DNA of 64,000 nucleotides from Euwallacea fornicatus (taxonomy: Eukaryota; Arthropoda; Insecta; Coleoptera; Curculionidae): NCBI RefSeq assembly GCF_040115645.1, contig NC_089562.1, forward strand, positions 744,001-808,000, read 5' to 3'. This document shows, piece by piece, positions 13,001 through 26,560 of this stretch. Made by a program: the position numbers and the translations under genes. The notes beneath the pieces were generated by a model. It was not told the origin of the DNA. It saw nothing but the letters and a program-made list of their open reading frames with translations, and ran no database searches. Position 1 is the first letter of the stretch, and the number at the start of each line of letters is the position of its first letter.

Positions 13001-15138
13001 GTCCTTAAATGATTAGTATGAGCCTGAATTTCCTCGAGAATATCTCCGGCTGCAATGTCGATAATCAACAATTTACCATCTTTTAGACCTGCCAGAACAT
13101 GCCGATCTCCAGGGACAAAACTCACCGAAAGAACAAGACTAAAATAGCCAGTAGAAATCATTTTTTTAAGATTTCTGCAAAGGAAAATAAATACCCAGTT
13201 TCAACAGTCCTAAGGCAAGTTTGTGAAGGTCTGTTCCACATTTTTATGCTCTCTCCACTGGCTGAGACTATTGCCGAATTGTCGCTGCTAAAGGCGACCG
13301 CCCTGACATCGGTATGATGGCCTTGATTAAGAATTCCTCGAAGACATGTAGCTTGAGAGTCCTGTGAAATATGCCTTAAAATCTTGTTTATATTATTATT
13401 ATTTTGCTAACTAACTTTTATGGAAGTTTGAAGATTATATAATCTGAGACAATTATCACTGAAGTTTACAGCAATTCGAAGTTCGCCGCCATTTCCCAGA
13501 ACGAGGTCTAGACCTTTAGGTTTTCCTTCCAGTTGAATAGCTTTAAGCCTCTTCACCTGATCTCGAAGACTCAATTGTAGATTTTCTTCTGTTTCATGAG
13601 TCTGAATCTCTTCACCTGTTCTATTAGGATTAAGAAAGATACTGTATAAATAGCTATTATACAGGGTGTCCCAGAATATGTAACTAACTTTCCTGATTTA
13701 TACTAAATGTATTAAACTAACCAAACAAGATGCTATAGTTTTTTTTTAATCTTACAAGCCTCATCTGTGGAGATACCAGCCTAGAAAGGACATAGCTTGA
13801 AGTTGGTATTTTCACTGTTTTAAAACGATTATTGTAGGATGTGCCTTGTACGTAATAATATTTCCATAGTGAGGGCATGTAGGACAAAAAGTATAGGAAG
13901 TTATGAGGTTATTTTAATATAGGTATGTTATGTAAATCCAGTGATTACATACATATTCTGGAACATTGTTTAAGAAATTCCAAAATTGATGAAAATTCCT
14001 CCATCTAAATTGTACATACTTGAGCTTCTTCTGTTCTTTCTTTACACGTTTTTTAAATCGAACTTGGGCCTCACTTTCAGAGCAAAAATAAAATAATTCG
14101 ATTTGTTTATCTGTACCATGACAGCCCACCACTTGGCCTGAAGAGTCATTTGTTAATGATATTGTTCTGCCTTTGCTTGTTCTTAGTAAAGAACCTGCTT
14201 TAAGGCATTGAAGAGGATGCTGTTTATAGTGAAAATTAGTAAAGTGGAAGCTAAAATTACAAATGATCTTACTGTAGTATCATCGCCTTCTTCTAAGGTT
14301 GCAAGCTCAAGAGTGTTAGCTAAATGCTCCACTGCAGTTATTTTCTCACTATTAATATCCCTTACAGAAAATTTATAAACCCTCAATTCAACATCTCCAC
14401 ATCCAGTTACCAAGTATTGATCATTGTTAACCAGACACAACCCCCATACCTATAAAATTTCTCTTTATCTCCCAATAATTAATTTCCTAAAGCATTCATA
14501 CCTCTGTGTGATGATCAGTTAAAGTCTTAAAACAATGGAGTGTGTTCAAATCCCAAAATTTCACAAAACTGTCCTTAGACCCTGATATAAGGACATTCCC
14601 TTTAGACATGAAGCGAATTTGGGTTATCTGACCTTTATGCCCTGAAAACCTGCATAAGCCACTTTCAGCCACAGTATCCCAGACTATAATGTCAGTATCC
14701 TTGCTTCCTGAGGCCAATTTGTGGCCATAAGTGTCATAAGTCAGGGTGGTGATTTCTGAGCGATGACCAGCAAAAGTGCTGATTACTTCTGTAGTTACTA
14801 AGTTGTAAATTAGTACGTTTCCATCGGAATATCCGGCTGCTAAGTGTTTATTGTTGGGGCTGGCACAAATAGCTGTAACAACAGACTTTTCCCCAGGAAG
14901 AATTTGAGCCTAAAATTTAAAGATTCCAGGGCTGGAAAGTACTTATGATTGGAGTTGTAACACAAACCTTTTCGCCCAATCTCAAATCCCATATTATGAT
15001 GTTCTCGCTGGCTCCTACAGCCACAAAACGGCCGATTTGGCCCTGCAAGGTGACAAAAACAGCATTGCAATTTTGGCTGCTTATGATATTGAAGTTGCCT
15101 GCAGGAATATAACGCAGGTAATCCTTAGTAAGACCCAT
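10034..15138 (-). CDS. WDR3: U3 snoRNP WD40 protein WDR3 (yeast Utp12/Dip2)
   Basis: WDR3 belongs to the UTP-B module of the small-subunit processome, which works on 18S pre-rRNA in the nucleolus. Exons on the minus strand: 15138-14968, 14909-14502, 14449-14273, 14219-14020, 13620-13416, 13361-13195, 13138-12751, 12693-12424, 12368-12126, 12070-11883, 11828-11606, 10201-10034; in frame to 935 aa, close to the ~943 aa of the human protein. The start MGLTKDYLRY and IIIWDLRLGEK are family-typical. Multiple WD40 repeats fill residues ~20-710 (for example GSKDSFVKFWDL, GSGDRNIKIW). The Utp12 C-terminal domain spans exons 10-12 (SDLEEGLLLLPF, VAMFLLKLHH, FGMQFLQRQIE), then a basic tail KKGEKKRRKREKLKR. 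The last exon lies 1.4 kb beyond exon 11 because a fold-back repeat occupies the intron. Intron 9 appears to be GC-AG. Confidence 0.95.
10244..11455. mobile_element. Young fold-back (long inverted repeat) element
   Basis: The arms at about 10244-10668 and 11033-11455 are near-perfect reverse complements over ~425 bp. They begin and end with ATATACAGGGTGTCCTCGAA and its complement. The ~365-bp loop is AT-rich and has no coding capacity. This looks like a non-autonomous fold-back/MITE-like element; the arm identity implies recent insertion or gene conversion. It sits in the last intron of WDR3 (11605-10202). No target-site duplication is obvious. Confidence 0.9.
13661..13965. repeat. Short CAGGGTGTCC-ended repeat in WDR3 intron 4
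   Basis: The left end reads ACAGGGTGTCCCAGAATATG at 13661. Near 13950-13970 the complement of CCAGAATATGTA recurs, suggesting short inverted termini around ~300 bp of intron. The terminus resembles that of the 10.2-kb element, but the body differs. It contains no coding sequence. Confidence 0.5.
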
Positions 15139-15522
15139 AATTAGTTTATGTCGTTTAATTGAGGAATCACATATCAAATAACAAGAAACACCTGAAAAAT
15201 ATTTTGGTTTCTGCAAGCAACCAAACTATCCTTACAAATTTGAGGTTAGATCAGTGCCATGTGCTTGAATGTGCAATTTTACTGATTGGCTACGTCCAAT
15301 TTCCAATGAGAGCGTTTAGAGCAAGGTTATGTAAAGCACGAATACTCTCACCATAGATGGTGCTTTATCCGTTTTCTCATAGCGAAAAGATGGCGACATG
15401 TAACAATATTTATTTCAACACGTTTCATTGTTAGATTCTCATGATAACAAGCAAATTAATACCGCTGGCGTTCAATGAATAAACATATTTAATTTTTAGT
15501 CTTTAATTTACTATTTCACATC
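15139..15522. other. KLHDC4 3' end / WDR3 promoter gap
   Basis: This 384-bp gap lies between two tandem minus-strand genes. It must hold the KLHDC4 3' UTR and the WDR3 promoter. A minus-strand AATAAA (15414-15409) lies ~110 nt past the KLHDC4 stop. A CCAAT-type motif (GATTGGC, around 15282) lies ~145 bp upstream of the WDR3 ATG. Confidence 0.6.
15409..15414 (-). terminator. Putative KLHDC4 poly(A) signal
   Basis: A canonical AATAAA on the minus strand, 109 nt after the KLHDC4 stop codon and ~270 nt before the WDR3 start, so it is well placed to end KLHDC4 transcripts. Confidence 0.5.
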
Positions 15523-17685
15523 TCAATTATCCTCCATGTCGCTATCGCTATCACTTTCCTCCTCTTCATCTTCCTCTTCACTCTCACTATCCGACCCAAA
15601 CCACTCCACTTTTGAAGCGTCATCTTCGATGAGTACCTTCCATTCGTCTAGTTTCCTCAAGTCAATGCTGTACAAATCATGGTATGTCACATCCCTTTTA
15701 GAATATTCAAACGTTCCTAAAAAATGGAAATTGAACCATTTGTCTGGTAAAAGAGGATTTATGTGCCTACCTCCATACAAGTAGAGGATCCCATGTTTAA
15801 CGGTTAATCCGCAGTTTGATCGATGGCTCGGTTGAAAAGGTTTGGAGGTCCCAGCATGGATTGCATCACTAGTGCTGCTTTGATTTAAAACTGCCGGTCC
15901 TACGGTCACTTTAAAAACACCATCATCGGATATTGTAGTTGATTTTACTGAGTCTGCAATTTCCTGTACATCCATGATTTCTAGGGTTTCATCTGGAGGC
16001 AGTTCTAAAAAGTTGCTAAAAAACGTTAGCTATGCCATTGTGTAAAACTTAGCAGTCTGATTCTATACCTTCATCCTTATTTTTTCTCCTCTTAGCGTTA
16101 ACATCTCTTTTGATTCGCAGCTCTATTTGCCGCCAAGCCATTTTTTCTAAATCTAGTTGCAGAAAATCATTGAAAAAGTTGCCATAAATGCCCTCATCAT
16201 CTGAAAACGAATTTTTCCACAAACTTGCTACTTCAGAGTACTAAAACCAATTACCCTCATGGTCAAATACACCCCCAAAACAATAGGCTGAAAGTCCGTT
16301 ATCTGTCGTAGTTACTGACATGCCGCACCTAGGAGGGAAGTGCTGATTACCCAGCTTGACATGCTGCCACTTGAACTTGGTTTCAGTTGGATCATGTTCT
16401 TCAAAATTAAATTGATAATTTTATTGAATAATTATTTCAATTAATGCATACTGTCAGGTCCCACAATAAACGCGTCAGTGTAAACATGCCCCTTTTCAAT
16501 ATCTTTTTTAACACAGTCTTTGCTATATCCACCATAAATCAAAATTTTTCCATCTGGTAGGGGCATCATACAACAGGCAGACCTTAGAAAAATAGAAAAT
16601 CTAAATTCTACCTTACTTAAATTAAAAAAGACCTAATATGAACCTTCCAGCTGGTGGGGTCCCCACAGGCTCAATTTTCTTCCATTTATATGTCTCCAAG
16701 TCAAAACTGTACAAATCATTAAAGTACTTGCAATCCCTTAAATTGTCATGAAAACCCCCAAATAGAAAAAGCTGCTTTTTTATCAGCACCATACGATGCC
16801 CACTTCTTGCGCTTGGCGCATTGGGGGCTGTGATTTTCTCCCATTGTTTTGAAAACAAATGATAAACCTTTGCAACAGCAAAATTAAATTTATGAAAGAG
16901 CTAAAAGTAAAAAAACTGACCCATAGATCTCTGTAATGGTAGAATTGAGATTGACTAGGACTGGCAAATTCCCCCCCAAACAGCCACAATTGGCCCTTAT
17001 TAGCAGAAGTTGCCACCATTTGATGGCTGCACCGAGGAGGAGGCCCTGCAGAGGCTTTGACTGAAATCCACTTATTGGTAGGGATGTTGTAAAAATATAA
17101 ATCATTGTAAACAAATGTCTGAAATGTTGTGTGTGTTTAATGAGCAAATAAATAAGTAACTATTGACTGAAAATCAACCTTTTGGCCATTAAAATATTCT
17201 CCTCCATACAAAATTAATTGGTCTTTGTCAGGATGGCTAACTAAACTGAAGTTAACCCTGCGAGATGGAGGTTCAACTTCAATTTCAGTTACTTGAAGGA
17301 GTTTTTGTTCTTCTTTTTCTATTTGAGCAATCATGGATTCTATATCATCCTGTAAAGAATATATTTGGTAAGAACATGTGACTTGTATAGTGACATTTAT
17401 CAGGGTGGTAACATTTCTAAGTATGAATTCACTATGAATAAGCCTTCAAGACTGAAAAATTATCATTTTAGGAACCAATAGTCAGTATAATGACCTAAAT
17501 GGTGATTATCAATGAGATTTATATATTCTGCTTTAGAAACTAATAATTGTTACAAACTCAAAATTGAATACCTCTCCCAAATCTTTGAGTTCTTTCTTCA
17601 TTTTAGTGATCAATTTCTTTTCAGTTTTCACTTGAGTTTTCTCAACACCTTTCCCTTTTTTCTTCTTTTTGTCTTTTTTACCCAT
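15523..17685 (-). CDS. KLHDC4: Kelch domain-containing protein 4
   Basis: Intracellular kelch beta-propeller protein, related to yeast Kel3; its biochemical role is poorly known. Exons on the minus strand: 17685-17572, 17349-17179, 17118-16921, 16867-16644, 16582-16452, 16398-16255, 16200-16069, 16004-15771, 15716-15523; in frame to 513 aa, near the human ~520 aa. The N-terminus is highly basic (MGKKDKKKKKGKG), as in the family. Kelch blades show the GG doublets in LILYGGEYFNGQK, LWLFGGEF, LFLFGGFHDN, ILIYGGYSKD and YCFGGVFDHE. The C-terminus is a strongly acidic Ser/Asp/Glu tail (SDSESEEEDEEEESDSDS). Two introns are only ~54 bp. It lies head-to-tail upstream of WDR3 on the same strand. Confidence 0.93.
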
Positions 17686-18179
17686 CTTACTAATTGTAAA
17701 TTTGTAATAGATTAAAATTATTTACTAAGAAAATCAAAGCACAATACGCTTTCAGCAAAGAAACCAATGCATATACATGTAAACAAAAAAGAATGAGGTT
17801 AACCGGAACCGGAAGCTGTCGTCGGGAGGCATTATTAACCTTGCATAACATGGACCAATAATAAAAAAGAAATAATGAAGTAGCAACGTTGGATGGTAGA
17901 GCGATTTATCATTTCAATTTTTAGCCTACATTGAGTATCTAAATGAAACTGTTCTGTTATTGTTAACATTTTACGATATAAAAAAATACTCAGCCTCCAA
18001 TAAGTGGTTTTTAGAACATTATGTGGTTTAAAAATTACAAATATTTTATTTTAAAAGTCCTTCTGACTTTTATGAGTTTGTAATTTCATAAAAAAATTAA
18101 TTCTGAAAATGTATATAAGGCTAAGGTAACTTCTAAAATTTGACACCCTTTTTTTTATTAGAAATTAACAACCCTATAA

Positions 18180-19762
18180 GGTGTCCCAAAAAAGTAAGGC
18201 ACCATAAAATGTCACTTTTTTAAACGGGATTCCTTGAAGTTCTTTCACATGTTAAAATCTTCTCTGGATCCTGTGTTAGGTCTTAGATTGTTTTTACCCC
18301 TGGTTACGGTAATCCAAAGTTATAAAGTTTTAAAAGAAGTTTTAAACATTTGCTGTGTCTCATAAGAAAATTTATACCGCAGTTGGCTTAAGTTAAATTT
18401 TGATATTTTTCATGTAAGATTATCTTAACAGGCACGAATGCTCATTTAGACAAAAATACGTACAAGATATTCTCAATGATAACTTAAATTCACTTCTTCA
18501 GTTTCAATTTTTGTAATTTTTCAAATAGGATGGTGCGTTTTTTATGAAGTGGAGCGAAATAAAATTCAATTTTCTTCGTTTTGATATAAAACGTCTTATT
18601 TGACTTAAATATAAAGGGATTTATTAATTATTTCAGGACAATTTGCATTTACGGCCATGTGGGAGAATATTTAGTACGCGTTGCAATGATGTTGATGTTG
18701 CTTGTTTTAAGTTTTGACCGCTTATAGAACTCCGGACTAATTTTTTTCACGCTAATACTTGAGTTTTCTACTACTGACAAAATGATTTTCATCTGATAAT
18801 CGTTTCGTAAGACCTTGTTGTTTAGACTTTTCTTTTCATAATTAATCCTTTCTGTCGGTTCGAAATGATATTTTAGACTTTCTAGGGTCCTTATATTAGG
18901 ATGTCATTTATTAGGAAATCATTGTGCTCTATTAGGAACCGTTGTGCAGAAATGCTAATAACTACTTTCCATCACATGAAACAATTACACAAATGATACT
19001 AACAAGCTCTTGTTGAAAATATTTAATTTTGATGGTCGGTATTTACAACAAGAAATTTCGAAGGAACAGAAAATCGTAAGTGAGCTGTAAAACGTTGAAA
19101 TAAAAAAAAAACATGGAAACCATAGCAACGCATGCAAAACAGTTAACACTTAGCCATGGATGCAGGTTTTCCAGAAACAATTCATAATTCCATTGATATT
19201 TACTAGAAATACACGTTATTTTGATACTAAAATAAAGATTTTTTCTTTCGTCCTATATCATAAAATACGCATCATCCTATGTAAAAAATCAAGATAAATT
19301 AAAATTGAGAAGATGAAAATTTAAATTATTATTGTAAACATCCTGTATATATTTTTAGCTAAATCAGTATTCATGCCTGCTAAGATGATTTTGCATGAGA
19401 CTCCACTTTCAAATGATCAAAATCTGATTTAAGCTAACTGTGGTACTGTTTTTTTTCATGAGGCGCTGCAAATTTCTAAAATTTCTTTTAAAATGTCATA
19501 GCTTGGTGTGACTGCATCTCAGAGTTAAAAAAATCTACGAACTAACATAAGATCAAGAGAGGATTCTATCACGTGAAAGAAAAGCAGGTGGTCTCATTTG
19601 AAAAAATTACCTTTTATGATGCTCCATTTTTTTGAGACGTTTTTATCAGTTCTCACTAATTTAAAAATTTACCATCACATATATTCCCATAATTGATTTT
19701 TTTAATTAAATCACAAATAAACTCATAGGTGTCCGAAGGGCTGTTAAATGGACACCCTGTAT
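18180..19762. mobile_element. Old, diverged fold-back element
   Basis: The sequence from 18180 to ~18595 is a diverged reverse complement of ~19220-19640. Matching blocks include TTCTTTCACATGTTAAAATC against TTCTTTCACGTGATAGAATC, and the pair ATAGGATGGTGCGT / ATAGGATGATGCGT. The left end is GGTGTCCC. On the right, a further ~120 bp ends in GACACCCTGTAT at 19751-19762. The ~620-bp centre has no coding potential. Arm divergence is far greater than in the 10.2-kb element, so this is an older copy of a related type. Confidence 0.75.
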
Positions 19763-22700
19763 TAGTCAATTAATTTTTAAATCGTGGAACTGACCGAAAT
19801 ATGACAACGCTGTAAGTGGCAAAACCAGTCACCACCGGCTCGCTTATTTCCTTCACTCATTACTTTTCGGGAAATCTTTGGAAAATGGGTGAAGTTTTTT
19901 TAAATTAATGTATATTTTTAGATCTTACTCCGAGCTCAAAGCAGTTTTCGCAAACTTCAATAATCTTTTAGCATTTGTTGGTGACAAATCCAAAAAGAAA
20001 TTAGCTGAGGCCGAGACTAGAGTATCTTTCCTTCCAGCCCGACGCCCATTTTTCTGGTCCAATAACTCTGTTATCTGCTATCACCCCCTCCAGGGTATAA
20101 TAGGTATAGGTGCCCAGCCCCACTATCAACCATCAACACACCCTAGGAAAAATCCGACCCAATGGTCAGTTTTTTATCACCAGACCCGATTGTGCGGATC
20201 TCGCCGCAGGCTCGGACTGGCTCGCACGTCCCGCGGGGTCCGATCCCGATCCTCGTTCGGTCCCAGCCAGCCGTAACGTGGGAACAAAAGTGAAAAATTC
20301 GTGTGCGAGCCCCTGGCCATTCTCGTTAATAATTACACCGTGATGCCGATCATTTGCCGACGTAATGCCGATATTTTTCGCCGAGAATCGCCCGTGGGCG
20401 CGCAATACGTTCAAAATACGCCCCTGGGGCGGTTTCGAAAGGCGTCTTCGTGGGTTTTGGCCTTGTGCGAGGATATATGATTTTGCATGCTAATGGCAAT
20501 ATTTGCGCGACGATTTTTATGAATATTTATCGGGGTTATATTGACATTATCAATTCGGTCGGAGATGATGGTACGCACATGGCCCCTAGTTCTCCCGAAG
20601 CGACTGGTGCGCGCCTATAGAACTTTTGCCTTTTTGCCTACAGGTCATAAAAATTACAGCAAACAGTTTAATTAGAAAATGGACTGAATTTTTAATTTCG
20701 AGTTTGTGTAAATTTAATAATTTTAGATAGGTATTGAAAGGATATACTGTAATAGCGAAAAACGTGGCAAAGAGCATATTGTTTACTTGCCCGCTGCTTC
20801 CAGAAGTTTATAAACCACATGTAGGCCATCAAAGGTGCGCCCCATCACGTCTATCTATACAAAAAGCCCGAGGCCAATTTCATTTTCACAGGGCCGCGGG
20901 AGCTTAAAAGTTTTCATATTACCTTATACCAAGACTTCACTCGCTATCCCCTTAAACGTAATTTTGAAAAAAATATATTTAATTAAATCTTGTCAAAGTT
21001 AATTCCCTGTCGCGGCGCAAAGTAATTAAAACCCCGTAAAAACTACCTCCTTCATATTCATTATATTATACTTCTAACCAAAATTAATTTTAAGTTTTCC
21101 TGGAGAAACTTCGGGAATGGAGTCTTGGTGGTTTGTCGCCCGAGGGCGATCTGGATTATAATGAGTTAGAGTGCTCATTTTTGCCTCACGATGACGTCGT
21201 CGTTGGACTCGACGCGAGACGCCTCCAGGGCGAAACGCAAGCAACAATTCCTAAGCTAATTACAAAAAACCGGACGACTTTTTCGAAAGTGCCTCTAGTC
21301 AAAGTCGGAGGGAACGCGTCCATATATCTGATCCCACAACTCTTCAGCGAGGCCTCCCCTGGCCGCCCGCCGCGGACCCCGGGGGCGGCATAATTTATGT
21401 CGCGCCCAACGTCGCTCCGGGCGGCACTCCTCCGCCCCAGGCGGCCACGCTGTTTATATTATACACGGATCGCTCGAGTTGGCTTGTGCAGAGCATTTTT
21501 ATCGCCGGTACTTTAGTGGAATCTTTGGCACCACAATACCAGGGACAAAGGATAATATAGCAGATCAAAACGTGTAGAATCGGATAAAATAAAAAAACAC
21601 CCCTTTGTAGGAGGGTATAGGTAGAAGTTACCACCCATACTCATGCTATTTCCAGTTACGGCAGGCACTAGAATCACGAAAACAGCGATTCGAGTTATAT
21701 TTACTTCTAGTCCAGCGATTTCCTTGTACTTTGAAAATAACACAATTTATATGGTTTGAATTCTGTAAGGAATAATTTAAGATCGGATCATCGTCCTGTG
21801 ACCTCTTAGGTCTTTCAAGTGATGATTGCATTCGCGCATGACATCTGTAACGACAAAATGACGTCACAGGGGTACTGGTACATGACGGCCTTGAGTTCTT
21901 TGGTATGTTCACCTCTTCCATGTCGGTGCCTGTAGACATGTCGGGTATTATAGATATTTGGATTCAAAATGGCGAAAAAAGCGGTTTTGGAAATTATTAT
22001 CATGGCAGTATATTTTTAATTGTTCGTGCGTTACATCATGACGAAAAATCTCTTTTTTTTTAATTGCTGAAAGATTTGGAGGGGACCACTCTGCAGGGAC
22101 ACCCGGTATATTTTCGAAAACGGCGAAGTTCTCCCAAGCGGTCTCTCGGATTTGATGTTGAAATTATCACAAGAACATAGCTTAACTTTTCTCGATATTT
22201 GGAATAGTTAAAAGCGGAGGAAAATTTGAGAGGATAATGGAAAATTAACAAGATTATTTGATTGTTTTGATCAAATTTGAAGCTAAATACCTACAGATTA
22301 TACGGAATTTATAAAGGTAGGACACAATAAACGGTGTAACATCGAATTGCTGTACTGACTCTTTACTGACAACACATATAAATAATTTTATACTAAAAAA
22401 CAATCATGTTCAAACGTGTAAGAACTAGTTCGTACGTTGGCCCATCTCATACTAATTTGTATGTTATTTTATCATTTGTAAAGAATATTTGGCTGAAAAA
22501 TTAGGAAATTCTTTCAGAATCCGCGGACCGTTATTAAACTTCGCGGCCATCTTCTACATGTAACTTGTCACGCGATTGGAGGCCGGTTTCTCATTGGACG
22601 ACATTCAAATTTTTCCATCAAGCCTTTTGACGAAAGATTGACATTTTTTGAAAATGGGAAAGTGACAGTTAATATGTATATGTTCCAAACTATGAAGTAG

Positions 22701-25489
22701 CAACGTTGGAAATATGGTGGATATGATAAATAACATTAAACCGTCATAAAATTGTAGCATTTTATACAAATTTGTTTCAAGTTGAAGGTATCATTCTCAC
22801 TGATCGTACATATTGACTTTATTTTAAGTAGAACCTTTGGATAGAACCCCGTATCTAGTGCCGCCTCAGAGGTGAAAGGAAAAAATGAGAGAGAGTACAT
22901 ACTTTTCTGACTCCTGTTATGGTTTATGATTTATAATATAATACATTATTTATACATATCTACCCTAGAGTTCTAAGTATTACTGCCCGTTTCGATTCAG
23001 AAATTATCGCTGCCCAGAAGTAGAAACGCGATTTTTCCCTTTCGGAAATACTACGGCATTTCGAGACACACTTTCATAAATCTTGTCCGCGGAATGTGTA
23101 CGCGAGCATTTAGAACTGCATCGAATTAATTTGCCCTCGAGTGGACGTTTCAATTTTCCTTTTCGGTTTATATGCCCATAAACCTACTCAGCAGCTCCGC
23201 TCCGATATCAAGTTTCCAAATTCTAAATAATCCCCGGGCCGGGCTATAGGAGCCATTAAAATATGAGCGGATTGAAACACAATTTCCCCGAAATGGGCAC
23301 GTCATTTCATAGACACCCCCTGGGGCCTCGATCCTGCGAAACCAACGAATACTGGCAGGTTTTGCGGGGCCTTTTGTTTACCGAGTTCCGCAGGCAGACC
23401 GGACTTCGTGTTCTCTCTCATTCCCCCCAAACATAGCGTAATCATAGAGAGGATGGATATACCTGGTCCGCCGCCCTGGGGCTAAACTAAAACGCCCCAA
23501 GTTATACCGCATTTTGTTTTTTCAGTTCTCTCCGGTTTTGGTGCGTTTTCGTCTACATAACAGACAGTGACGTGCAGATGATACTATCTATGATAATTAT
23601 TAAACATTTGATAACTACAAGGCAACGTGTTATTGTTTGAGTCCAATGAGCTAGAAGCACGAGGGGATGTAGTACCATTACAGATATTTCTCTAAGTGGG
23701 GCCATGTCTTGACGGCCATGTATGGGGTCACTATGACGTCATTTCGTCGTGAAGATGCGTCATACACTGGTGTAATCGTCGCATGTAAATTGTAAGGGGT
23801 TTGTGGTGACATCAAATTCTTCTAGATCATCAGTTGGTTTTATTGCATCAATAGAGTGAGTTCAAAATGGCACCGTAACGCACCCTTGTTATACGATGAT
23901 GGTGCGATGTGGGACGATAATGAATGGGCGATCCACGTGGTTCTTCGTTTAGCCGCAAAATATTGATTAAGGTATCGACCGATTTCCATGCATCGGAGTG
24001 ACAATTGGTCTAAGATCTTTTAAAACATACAAATACCGGGTGATGTTGTTATGCCCCGCCTGAGGCCGAATTCTCTAATTTCGATTCTTCGTTTCGGTGC
24101 CGGTAATCCCTAGGGCTCTTGGCCTACATCATTTTAAATAAATTTGGGGAATTCTATTTTGTTTGCGCTCGGCTCGGAACAAACAAGGCCGAACGCCCCC
24201 GGCCAGAGACGTTCCTTTTCCTCCTCGTTCTCGCGGTAATAATTGATTAGACACTCTTTCGCGTAATACATAAAAGTAATTAAAAGTGGCCGCTCATGCA
24301 GGAAGTAAAAAGTGCAATGCGCACGAACATTCACGACATAGGTATTATACACTTTTATTATTCACGAATCGGCTGCCATATGTCGACTAGCCTTAGGGCG
24401 GCATAGCATATTATCGAGCCTTGCCCTAGGCTCGAATCCCAGTTTATTATTTATAAATCGAAATGAAGGCCACGAGAGAGGCAGCCTTAGGGCACCGGCA
24501 ACGGGACAAAGAAGGACGAATGATGATCCAATCCGTTCGGTATTTTTTCCTCGGTTTTTCGAAATGTGTGGGTTGGGCCTCATCAAGCTAAAATTATTGT
24601 CCTTCCATGATTATAAAACTTCAGACACAACAGAATTCGATACAGGCAACTTGAGACAGTATCAACGTGACCGGAGCCCCAGATTTCTGCATGTTACCTG
24701 ATCTGTTTCGGTCCTTTAATATTGGAGTCAATTCCCCCGCTTGTATACTTATTGCTTTCAGCAAAATCAATCAGAAAAGCCATCTCTCATAATGCAATAT
24801 TTTCCAATAAAGCTCGCTCGCCTTGGTAGGGTCACTAAAGCATATACCATATGGACACCGAGCGCGCTTCTGCAAACCCATCAGCTATCTTAAATGGTTC
24901 CACTCCATTACCCATCCATCTCAAAGCCATTTCAGAGCAAATAAGTGATTCGATAGCGCTCGTGACGTTTGTGGTTCAATAAATTCTAGAAGTCTTCAAA
25001 TGCAGTCGCAGTAAACGAAGAAAGGTGTGGTCAGGTCGTTACACATTGATCATATTAATAACATAAACGGACAAGTTTATGTTATGTTCGGCCTAATTGG
25101 GCCGATTATCATAAACAATATAAATGCAAATTCGATAGATATCGCGTGGCGTAAAAATGGAGGTTTACGCGAAAATACCAACAACCCAAATAAGAGTGAA
25201 CCATTGAACCCTTTCTCGTTAGTCACCGTTTGGAATGGGTATGGGAGAACCCACGCCGGAATCGAGGAGCGCCTCCTGCGTGGGTGAGCCCCCCTAAGGT
25301 AAGGCCCATTCACGTTGTCGATGGGCGCGGGTGGGTCTCGGATACATAATCCACTTATTGTGGGTCTCTTTATTGATCTATTGCTCTAATGAAGACCAAG
25401 TTTGACGTTCGACTCTTCAACCTGGATGGATCTGCTCTATTGCTTGAACTTTCTCTCTTCATTAGTACCCATTTTTTTTCCGTAGGTTC

Positions 25490-26150
25490 CATTATCAATT
25501 AATTATAATTGCCCTTTAATCCACTTTTAAACCCTTCTGTGGCCACTTTAACACTTTTTTTATTTTTTTGACGTGATGAACAATTTATGGAAATAAACGT
25601 TAACTTATTTTTCTAATCAGTGTCTTTCCCTTCAGAGGATCGAATTTTCTGTTTTTTAATTGAGTCCTTCTATATATTTTTGGTAATTACAGTGCACTAC
25701 TCAAGGGGGATCTTTCACCCCTACATAATCCCGCACCTTCCTCCTTACTTTTTTGAGATTCTGGGTGATTTATAAAAACAAGTCTTACGTAATTTCCTTA
25801 AGCAGTTTCTTTATTTTTAGATGCCCGAAACTCGAGTTTTTAAATAAAACCCTCTGTATGATTTAGGTAATCGCATTGTACTATTTAAGGGGAACATTTT
25901 ACCAGTACGTGACCTATACTTATCTCAATCGGTTTTTGAGATATTAAAAGATTTATAGACACGCCCTAAGTTATTTTCCTCATCAACACTTTTATTTTCA
26001 GAGGGGCAAAACTTAATTTTTGTTAATGAGACAGCCTCTATATTTCTGAGTAAACACATTTTACCACTCAAAGGAAACCTTTCACAGTTACCTATATATA
26101 CCTATTCGAGGTACTGGGAGATTCATGAAGCTCGAAAGGCACGTATTTTA
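25490..26150. repeat. Degenerate tandem repeat, ~184-bp period
   Basis: Three-plus units are anchored by CACTACTCAAGGGGGA (25695), GTACTATTTAAGGGGA (25878) and TACCACTCAAAGGAAA (26062), spaced 183 and 184 bp. A second shared block (CTTTATTTTTAGATG / CTTTTATTTTCAGAGG type) precedes each anchor by ~80 bp, and one such block in the partial first unit extends the array to ~25490. It is non-coding. Confidence 0.7.
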
Positions 26151-26225
26151 AATGTGACCTCTTCTACATGAATCACTCATATTATTTCTTTTGAATTACT
26201 CTTAAACATTTTCCCTATTTTTTTA

Positions 26226-26560
26226 AATTCGAACGTTTGACCAATCAGGATACTCGACCAGTGAGAATTCACCGCCTGTATCACAGTAACGACAAACTGA
26301 AATATATCTGTCTCTGTCCAGCTTGATATGCACGACAGTTTGTGAAGGTCATAGATTTTGTGGATTATAATTCGTGCATACTTTTCAATGGTTATAATTA
26401 AGAATTTTTTCATTTCTGGCCATGGTGCACATTAAGGACATCTTCTGACCTTGTTTTGCACGCTGTTGTAAATGTGATAGTAAAAAACAATTTTAATAGA
26501 CAATGGTGGAAAAAATTTCCAACGGCTTTAATGGAGTAATATTAGTTTGAAATTGAATGC
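26226..26560 (+). repeat. Dispersed repeat, copy A
   Basis: Shares a diverged ~110-bp core with 27980-28100, including ACCAATCAGGATACTCGACC, and looser similarity downstream (CCTTGTTTTGCACGCTGTTG against CCTTGTTTTATGTATTGTC). It is in the same orientation as copy B. Family unknown. Confidence 0.5.

Noticed and set aside
21133..21393. 86-codon plus-strand open frame in a GC-richer patch
   Set aside because: It opens with a non-ATG codon, has no homologue that I recognise, and lies in a CpG-containing patch where long open frames arise by composition.
24420..24445. tRNA-like T-arm sequence (GGCTCGAATCCCAG)
   Set aside because: No matching acceptor, D or anticodon stems could be placed around it.
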